Below are positions 53,336 to 62,200 of a stretch of DNA of 64,000 bases, one piece after another. The translations under genes and the position numbers were made by a program. Under the pieces are notes generated by a model, which did no database searches, had not been told where the DNA came from, and saw only the letters and a program-made list of their open reading frames with translations. Source of the stretch: Mesostigma viride. Lineage: Eukaryota > Streptophyta > Mesostigmatophyceae > Mesostigmatales > Mesostigmataceae. Location of the stretch: the NCBI GenBank assembly GCA_009746045.1, contig RPFO01000482.1:72501-136500 (forward strand), in the 5' to 3' direction. How positions within the stretch are numbered: the stretch's first letter is position 1; every line of letters begins with the position of its first letter.

Positions 53336-53975
53336 TTTATACCTGGGTTGGAGTCGCGACAGATAACTTCACGTCCAGAGAAGCAATGAAGATGGATCTT
53401 CAACAGTGAAGGGAATGAGTCCCCACCCTTGTTAGACACAACAGACAATGTTATATCCAAGTCGACTATCTGTTGAAGTTATAGTTGACTTTTAGCGAGG
53501 GTTGTTTGATTGATGAAACAAGGAAACCCTTGAATTACACCATAGCTTAGATTTCTTACACGCACACATGCTCAGCCGCCACAAACAGGATAAAAGTCAT
53601 CATGCACGCAGAGTCGGCTCAGTCCTAACCCGGAAGGACCAATCAAAAGTGAGAATCACTCCAGATAAGATCTTATCTCCCGAATCCTCAACACAACACA
53701 AAGCCAGCACATACGGAATCTCCATGACCTGGAACCAGATCTACCAGGTACAACGGTATTAAAGAGAATCTATGACTGACTGAACAAAACCATGCAAAGT
53801 ACCCTACGTGGATCAGGCCACGACCAATGAGGGTAGAACAATAAATTCTGCAGATCTCAGCAGGCCCAATATCCATCAGACGTTGAAGCCTCCTAACTTC
53901 CCAAACAATTGTCCTAAAGAACTCATAATAAGATCATCAGTAGGAAAACTTTGGATGTAACATTTGGTTGTTACA
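53336..53975 (-). repeat. Chromovirus 5-prime LTR, second piece
   Basis: Continues the LTR from ATACCTGGGTTGGAG to GTTGTTACA and is followed by the CATGT target duplication. Confidence 0.93.
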
Positions 53976-54142
53976 CATGTCTGCACGTGCTCAGTGTCCT
54001 CGAAGAGGGTGGTGTCGTCTGCGTAGATGATGTATGCCAGCCGAATCTCCGTGTCAGCCATGCCAGAATTTGTTAGCAACCTGCACTCCTGGTTCCCTGC
54101 CCACGATGCACTCCGTGGCATGCCTTTGCGCATGACACGCAA
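53976..54142 (-). pseudogene. LINE (minus), RT palm fragment
   Basis: Reads GMADTEIRLAYIIYADDTTLF then EDTEHVQT up to the chromovirus duplication; the frame resumes at 35301. YADD is intact. It belongs to the LINE at 34341-35301. Confidence 0.85.
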
Positions 54143-54149
54143 GTACTTA

Positions 54150-54515
54150 CTTACCTGCCATGAACTAAAAACAGATCAGTTGCTGGGTGCCCAACAGGTA
54201 GTGGTCCCAGCCCAGTTTGAACACGTCATTTCCTCCCTAGCTCTCGATCTTGCTTGGACTGATATGCAGGACAAGAAGAGGTGGCAGACAATTGTCCGGG
54301 CCCACACGCCCGCCCCTGTGGGCGCAAGCCCCCCCCCCCCCACCAGCTAGGAGGAAGGGGCGCTTTGCTGAGTAGAGTAGCTAGGATTTTTGTAGCATAG
54401 ATTATTAATTAGCTTAGAGTTAGCTTAGTTTTCGCAGCTTCGGTCACCCCCGGCCACCCGTCAGCAATGGAATACGTGCTACATGATCTCCCAACGGAGT
54501 CATGTAATACTTTGA
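54150..54515 (+). pseudogene. LINE 3-prime fragment (plus)
   Basis: Ends of a LINE C-terminus (FEHVISSLALDLAWTDM, KKRWQTIVRAHTP, then a Pro run and TAG at 54348-54350), followed by 3-prime UTR ending in the hairpin region CTCCCAACGGAGTCATG (54490-54506) without a clear TTAA tail. It lies head to head with the minus LINE fragment. Confidence 0.6.
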
Positions 54516-54532
54516 AGTATTTGTTTGCAGCT

Positions 54533-54533
54533 G

Positions 54534-54562
<29 letters not shown>
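54533..54562 (+). repeat. CA microsatellite
   Basis: About fourteen CA units after GCTGA. Confidence 0.95.
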
Positions 54563-54564
<2 letters not shown>

Positions 54565-56172
54565 TCCAGGATTTTTTCTTGAATTCTACGGGATGTAAGG
54601 AGTCCGTCCACCAAGGTCTAGACCGAAAATCTCGCATCTACTGTGTCCAGCTGCCATGTGTCAGATTACAACCCGATACATCGCGTTCTACCCTACAACG
54701 CGATGTATCGCATTGTTAAACAGCACGAGTTAATACTAATTAGTTCACGCAGTCGCGCGCTAGCCAATGGATAAGTTGCTATTGTACATTCATAAATCAT
54801 GTGTACAAGCATGGCTTCTATCCACAACGATCTGCGATCCAACAAACACATCCCATGAAGACCCAGGCCTGCCGTCCACAGAGCAGTGAGCACTTTCTGC
54901 CCTGCATCAGCCACTGGCTCACGGGGCGCGACCAGCTGCACCCCGATAAGGATCCCAAATGAGGGATGCATCAATCTGACCACCAGCAAGCCGGACATCT
55001 GGAGAACGGACATGTGGTCATGGCATGACAGGTTCTGAGACAACTGATCATCCTGAACGCAGGCTTGACATCACGGTACCAGAATGCACGCGTACATGCA
55101 ATTGTGTGCAGGTGTAATGAATCCACAAACGCCACCAGGGCACTAAGATCGCAGTAACGACGGCAAAAGCACTCAGCTGCCACTAATCACTTCCATACAC
55201 ACGAACTGCAGGGCAGGCTGCCACGTGGGGTCCAAAGCGTCCCATACACAACCCAGCGGTACAGAACAAGGCCGCTGATCATGACCACCATTGCTGCACA
55301 TTCTTTACCGGCACTGGCCCGCATGACCTGCGCCGTGCAGCAGCTTGGACCATGGCACCATGGGGGCAATGAGGGCCCTTGTCCTAGAGGGCTGTACCCA
55401 TAGAGCGCCCTTGCCGTAGGAGGCCCTTGCCATAGGAGGCAACGGTCGCATGAAGGCCCTTGCCACATGAAGGTCTTCACACGTGAAGGCCTTGGGCACA
55501 TGAGCGCTTCTCGTGCGGGCGCACTCCTGCGGTCCTGCAACCGCTTGGCATGCACACGTTGCACCCCTGGCTGGATGTCCATGCCATGTGCCTGGTTGCA
55601 ACGAGCGCAGCCTCGCCTCATGCAGCGACATGCATGTGATGCGACAGCAGGTGGCCCGTGTGCTACAGTGGCCCGGTGGTGATGGGACAGCAGGTCCCTC
55701 AGCCATGCTGCGACACAAGCTCTAGCTTCCCGTGTGATGCGACAGCAAATTGTCCGTGTATGCGTCGAACATTTGCGTTTCCACGAATGCCTGCGAGAGC
55801 GGACACAAGGGGCAGCAAACCAGATCAGGGGCATCAGGCCTTTTTATACACTATCAACACCGTTGGGTGCATGGGGGCAGAGGGGTCTCCCGTTGTCACA
55901 GCATACGGATCGCTTGCAGGCGACGCCAGCAGCAACCCGCTAATTAAGTGTAATGTTGCAGTGTCAGGTCGCCAGCAGCAACCAGCTAATTAAGTGTAAT
56001 GTTGCAGTGTCAGGGCAACTGGTGACCGTGCCTCATGCAGAGAAAGCCCAGACGTCATAAGACTAACCAGCCCTGAGCGCCCCCCCACAAATGGATGGTT
56101 GCACGAGGCGGACAAGTGTTTCCTCAGGCCTGGCACTCCAACATCCTACCCCCCCACCCCCACCCCACACAC
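54563..56172 (-). other. Probable intron 3-prime of DENN exon 8
   Basis: No further exon of the DENN gene was found. The region contains direct repeats around GGCCCTTGCC (55370-55480) and a tandem 46-bp duplication (GCTAATTAAGTGTAATGTTG, 55936-56005). Open frames on the minus strand here have no conserved motifs. Confidence 0.4.
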
Positions 56173-56238
56173 CTTCATGAAGGGCCGGTCTGCACTGTTG
56201 AACGAGTCGATGAAGCTATCCTTGAGCAGGAGCGACAC
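56173..56238 (-). CDS. DENN exon 8
   Basis: 22 codons, acceptor CGCCAG, donor AAG|GTGTGT. Encodes SLLLKDSFIDSFNSADRPFM. A GT-rich microsatellite on the gene strand forms the tract before the acceptor. Confidence 0.85.
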
Positions 56239-59200
56239 CTGGCGCACACACACACACACACAAACACACACAAACACACACAAACACACACAACCACGGT
56301 CAGTTGGGGGGGGAACCGTGGGCGTGCTGGTAAACATCGGCTGGGTTTCCCACATGCTCACACGCACTGGCCTGGCTTTGGGGGGCCAGCAAGCACGGGG
56401 GAAGGGACAGCCTCGCAGCATCTGCCAGCCAGGCAACAGAGCGTGGCCATTAGGGCAGGGTGTCATGTGGCAAGCCGCCCACTATGGCCGTAAACGCACA
56501 TAAACGAGATTCCAAAGTATGTATCCCTGAAGACATCACACCCTGAGCACCACCTGGCAGCAAGGACAAGGCAGCAGGTTTATCAACACGATAAAAATGA
56601 AGGCTTACCCACACAATTGCCAAAGAATTCGCGCCCCTGTAGGCCCCTATTACGCGCCCACAGAGATGTCCACGCGACACATGCTCTGCCTGACCTTGCC
56701 TCCCCCTCTCATGCTTTCGCTTGCCACTTCCCTCCACACCTCCCTTCCGCACGCCAGCGTTCCACACCCAGTTTAGCATGGGGTTGGCACCGTGAGTACG
56801 GCTGGGCTTGACACCGCTTGCTGCAAGGCTATGAAGCACGCATGCCTTTCATGGAGTGTCAGCCTACGTCATGTCCCTAGGACAAGGACCGAACAAATGG
56901 GCAATGTGTCCCAACTTGAAACTCCCCACCCAGAGCCCGGAGGGACAGGAGCTCAATATTTGCGCAGACATGTGCGGCGGTGCCGCTCAAGATAACAAAC
57001 CTATCATGACCAAATATTAGAGTAGTCATTCAGTTAAGAGCAGCGCGCGACAAAAGTAAGAAGGTAGGTCATGGGCTGAGAGGCGACCACGGGTTGCCTC
57101 CTACAACCTTCAACCACGGGTTGCCTCCTACAACTTTCCACCACAGGTTGCCTCCAACCTTGCACCACGGGTTGCCTTCTACAACCTTCCACCACAGGTT
57201 GCCTCCTACAACCTTCCACCACAGGTTGCCTCATACGACCTTCCTGGGGACACACACCTTTTCGTTGGAGTCCTGCACGTCCGTGATCGTGTGCCGCCGG
57301 ATCTCCGAGCACAGTCCCCCAAAGTAGCGCCGCAGCACGCCCAGCATGCCCGCCACCGCGGTCGTTTCTTCCGGGCTGGGCTTGTACACAGGGCGCCGCC
57401 GCCGCGGGGGCGTCGTCTTGTTGATGGCGGCGTAGAAGGGGAGCAGCTCCGCGACCAGCTGCTTCCTGCGAGGCAGGTCCGGCGTGCTGAACGCGGTGAT
57501 CTGGTTGGAGCCGACAGAGGGGAAGGGAAGGGGAGGGAAAAGGGGGGGAGGGGAGGAGGAAGGGGAGGAAGGGGAGGAAGGGGAGGAAGGGGAGGAAGGG
57601 GAGGAAGGGGAGGAAGGGGAGGAAGGGGAGGAAGGGGAGGAAGGGGAGGAAGGGGAGGAAGGGGAGGAAGGGGAGGAAGGGGAGGAAGGGGAGGAAGGGG
57701 AGGAAGGGGAGGAAGGGGAGGAAGGGGAGGAAGGGGAGGAAGGGGAGGAAGGGGAGGAAGGGGAGGAAGGGGAGGAAGGGGAGGAAGGGGAGGAAGGGGA
57801 GGAAGGGGAGGAAGGGGAGGAAGGGAGGAAGGGGAGGAAGGGAGGAAGGGGAGGAAGGGGAGGAAGGGGAGGAAGGGGAGGAAGGGGAGGAAGGGGAGGA
57901 AGGGGAGGAAGGGGAGGAAGGGGAGGAAGGGAGGAAGGGGAGGAAGGGGAGGAAGGGAGGAAGGGGAGGAAGGGGAGGAAGGGGAGGAAGGGGAGGAAGG
58001 GGAGGAAGGGGAGGAAGGGGAGGAAGGGGAGGAAGGGGAGGAAGGGGAGGAAGGGGAGGAAGGGGAGGAAGGGGAGGAAGGGGAGGAAGGGGAGGAAGGG
58101 GAGGAAGGGGAGGAAGGGGAGGAAGGGGAGGAAGGGGAGGAAGGGGAGGAAGGGGAGGAAGGGGAGGAAGGGGAGGAAGGGGAGGAAGGGGAGGAAGGGG
58201 AGGAAGGGGAGGAAGGGGAGGAAGGGGAGGAAGGGAGGAAGGGGAGGAAGGGGAGGAAGGGGAGGAAGGGGAGGAAGGGGAGGAAGGGGAGGAAGGGGAG
58301 GAAGGGGAGGAAGGGGAGGAAGGGGAGGAAGGGAGGAAGGGGAGGAAGGGGAGGAAGGGGAGGAAGGGGAGGAAGGGGAGGAAGGGGAGGAAGGGGAGGA
58401 AGGGGAGGAAGGGGAGGAAGGGGAGGAAGGGGGAAGGAGAGGGGGGGGGGAGGAGGAGAGAACCAGGGGAGGGGGACAACCAGTAGCCGCAGGAGTCAGT
58501 TGGGATGGTAGCATAGCAAATAAACACCTCATGGATGGCGGCTTTTACCCATGAGGTATAGTGCAGTGCAACGGGCAGGATGGGGAGGTGCCATGTCAAC
58601 GGCAACCCATGAGGGACTGCCGTCTGCCCGATGCTCCCCTCGTCAAGGGATGGTTTCCTGTTGTCTGACGTGAAGAAGAGCTGGTGAACATGGACAACTC
58701 ATGCCCACACAATGACTTTCCTCTCGGGCTGGTGGAGGTGCAGACCACAAGTCAGGCTGGCCAACGACAGAGGCATGGCGGGGCATGTAAAAAGTCATAC
58801 AAATCCAGAAGCCCACTGCACATGACATCTGAGGGAGGCAGGCCTGGCTTGTCAGCCAAGGAGAGCCGGTGCGCCAGGACAAGCGGTGGGCACAGCCCCT
58901 GCAGGCGTCCATGTTGGAATAACGTGGGGGACAACAAACGTGACTTGCTTCTGTTGACAGCAACAGACAGGATGCTGCCTGCCAGCCTGCAGTGCCAGCG
59001 CCGAGAAAGAGCGACAGAAACCTATGGGCAGCTGCAGACTGATGTACCCTATACTAGGCCATATATATACCAATAGGACATCGCCTAGATAGCCTTCAAG
59101 AAAGCACGGTTGTGCACTAGTCAACCGCAAGCAAATCGGTCGCGCCAATCCTGACTGGAACCAAGCGGCGCTGCATGCGACCGCATACCCCGTTCTTACA

Positions 59201-62200
59201 CGCATACTTTATTCTTATATACATTCACGCGTACCTTATTCTTATATACATTCACGCGTACCTTATTCTTATATACATTCACGCGTACCTTATTCTTATA
59301 TACATTCACGCGTACCTTATTCTTATATACATTCACGCGTGCCTTATTCTTATATACATTCACGCGTACCTTATTCTTATATACATTCACGCGTATCATG
59401 TGCGTGGAGCGGCTCCGGACCTCCTGCGTCTTGTACTGGCATCCGACCTGGTTGGCAAACACCCAGAAGAGTTGCAAGGAATAAGGTGGGGAAAGGAGCA
59501 GGTAACCCTTCAGACATATCCACCATGCAGTCCTTATTAGGAGGATGCCACGTAAGGATGGCCACGACTGGAAAGGTTGTTAGAAACAGGAAAGGTGCAA
59601 AGAATGGCATAAGGCAAGGTTTACGACCTTGCAGGGGAAGGACACGCCAAAGAACTCCACTCGCCATACCCAAGAAGCTCTGCCACTCCTACCCATATCA
59701 GTCCCAAGGCTAATGTTAATCCACACATGTAATCTACTACAAACAACGAAAACTAAAAGATGACAATCGCAGACCATGGTGATACCCTGGTGGCAAACTG
59801 TGCAGAAGATAGCACAGGTGTAGCATATACCATGGTTAGGGCAGCTGCAGACCCGAAGGGGGGGGAGGGGGGGGAGGGGGGGGGGGCACAAGGGTGAAGG
59901 GGAGGAGGCACTCACCACGAAGGGCACGGGCGCGTCCAAAAACGCAAGCAGTTGTTGGGGCAGCACCTGTGACAGCGACCAGCAGCGTGCAAGCAGGACA
60001 GCCCAAGGTACAGAACACAGGCAGCCTCCTGGTTAGCCGGGGGGAATCATCCCAGGACGCAGCAAGATGCTGTATCAAGAAAAAGAGACGGCAGAGGGCC
60101 TGGTCTCCTTTCATACCGATGGGGGAGAACGTGCCCACATTCTCCCACATAAGACAGACATAGGAGGACATAGAGAGTAGTGGCATGTTCCCACCGTGCA
60201 GAGCCTGTCTTGAAAGAGACGGGCAATCAAACCTTCCTGACCATCATCACCATGCACTCTGCCCTCAACGCCCCCGTTCCCTCCCAGGAGGTGGGTCCTT
60301 CCCAGCCTTCCACGAGGCTTCATGGAGGCATTTCTCGCCATGCAGGCATGCACTAGCCAGATGTGTGTGAACGATCCATGCTGCCGATCGCCGCAACTGG
60401 CGTGCACTCCCCGATGCATCACCGAGCCACTTAACCGTAAACATGACATGACAGAGACTACCATGCCATGACCACCCCATGCATGCCCAGACTCACCCAC
60501 CCACAAGCACACCTCTGGTACCGGCTGCAGCACGCTCTGCCAGTTACGCAAACCCCACCACCATCATGTTTCTTGCAACCGTCCCATTCCCACAGCGTGC
60601 AACCACTCACCGGCAGCAGCACGCTCTGCCACATGAACGGGCGCAGCAGCGGCAGGAGCGCCAGGACGACGCCCGACAAGGTGCCCTGCAGGGTGCAACC
60701 GAGGTGCCGGCGGCAGTATCAGGTCTGCCGTGAGATGGAGTACGCCATCATAACGTCTCAAGAGGGCGACGCTCACTGGCAGAGGAGCGCACGGTGCCAT
60801 CCACGCTTGGATACACAGTGCCATGAGACCCCCCCGGCGCACTACAATCGCCCATGACATAGAATGGAAGCGTATGGGCGTAACCGCAGCCCTCTCGCCT
60901 GTATGACCCAGGAACCTGTACCAAGGAGGGAACGACCAAGCTCCGCGCGACCAGCAATTGCTTTTCCCTCTCCCTCCTGTCTTGTTTGTTTCCCCTCTTC
61001 CTCCTGTTTTGCTGCTTTCCCCCTCTCTCTCCTGTTGTGTTGCTTTCCCCTCTCCCTCCTGTTGTGCTGCTTTCCCCACTCCCTCCTGTTGTGCTGCTTT
61101 CCCCTTCCCCTCCTGTTTTGTTGCCCCCTGTCCCACCCTCACGGCCACCCGTCCAGTGCCAGCGTGCCACCTTGGAGGGCGCCCAACAACTGCCGGTTGT
61201 GCCCAAGACATCCCACGGGCTCATCAGGCTGCGCGTGAAGAACACAGCGATGTGCTGATAAGCAAACGAGATAATACGAATGGCCTTGTTGCACGCACCA
61301 GGTTGGGTGTGATGACCACCATCTGTTTCTCCAGCAGCGCACCCAGCAGATATAGCAGGATCTGCCTCACGCAACAGAGGATGGAGGGGACGGGCACGGC
61401 AGAGGGAACGGGCACAAAGCAGAAATGGGCACAAAGCAGAAATGGGCACAAAGCAGAAATGGGCACAAAGCAGAAATGGGCACAAAGCAGAAATGGGCAC
61501 AAAGCAGAAATGGGCACAAAGCAGATAGGGGCACAGAGGGGGACACAACGCGGGTGGGGGTAGGGGGAGGACCGTGGGCGTGGGCGAAAGGGGCATGAGT
61601 CAATCACAGCAGTCGGCTCGTTGGTCGCCGCGTGATCTGGCCGTGGCCTAAAAAGCTGCAAAGACAGGCCCTGCAGGGAGTATGCGAAGAATAACGTCTC
61701 CACATCCCGCCACCAGCTGTGCCGACTCATCCAGGACAGCATAGGTAACCGCCCGCACAGCTCCATGGCCTATCCATTGCATTTGCATTGCAGTCAGGGC
61801 AATGCATACACGCATCCGATGAACAGAGGAAATAGAAGCGACCTAAAGGGGCTGCTACCATTCTATGATACAAAAAAGAACCAAGAAAGGAGACGAAACA
61901 ATAGAGAGATGGAAGGATAGAGAGAGAGGGAGAGAGCCAATCATGGCCTCAGCAGCATATCGTGAGGCGGAGTAGAGAGGTGGATAGAGAGAGCATAGAG
62001 ACAAGCAGTGGCGCGGAGAGAGTATTGGTGTCGCGGAGAGAGAACCGGTGTCACAAAGAAAGAATTATAGTAGTAGCTGCGGAGAGAGAACCGGTGTCAC
62101 AAAGAAAGAATTATAGCTGCGGAGAGAGAATCGGTCTTCCGGAGAGAGACATTGGTGTTGCAGAGAGACGAGGTCATCAAGGTGAAGAGAGAGGGACCCG

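Larger units (their letters stand above)
35302..53975 (-). mobile_element. Ty3 chromovirus carrying three nested elements
   Basis: 18,674 bp between 5-bp duplications CATGT (35297-35301 and 53976-53980). LTRs begin TGTAACGACT and end GTTGTTACA. Read on the minus strand, the order is 5-prime LTR (split by an insert), PBS, gag, protease, RT, RNase H, integrase with GPY motif, chromodomain, extra ORF, PPT, 3-prime LTR. Removing the three nested inserts (39272-40960, 42246-44884, 48446-53335) leaves about 9.5 kb. Several single-base frameshifts in pol show that it is no longer competent. LTR differences are few, so the age is moderate to recent. It is inserted within a LINE. Confidence 0.95.

Noticed and set aside
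55187-55834. 215-codon minus frame rich in Cys, Arg and Pro
   Set aside because: Built from GGCCCTTGCC-type repeats; lacks any DENN or WD motif and has no supporting splice sites.
57291-58605. 400- to 520-codon frames through the 9-bp array
   Set aside because: Repeat artefacts; only 57258-57500 on the minus strand matches a known domain.
59192-59398. Regular array that could suggest a CRISPR
   Set aside because: Units are contiguous without spacers and derive from an exon-intron junction in a eukaryotic gene.
61640-61770. Possible additional DENN exon (VETLFFAYSLQGLSLQL)
   Set aside because: Exon 2 joins exon 3 in frame with the family's SLEN-LLYLLGALLEKQ continuity; the extra piece has no clean acceptor and donor and would disrupt the motif.
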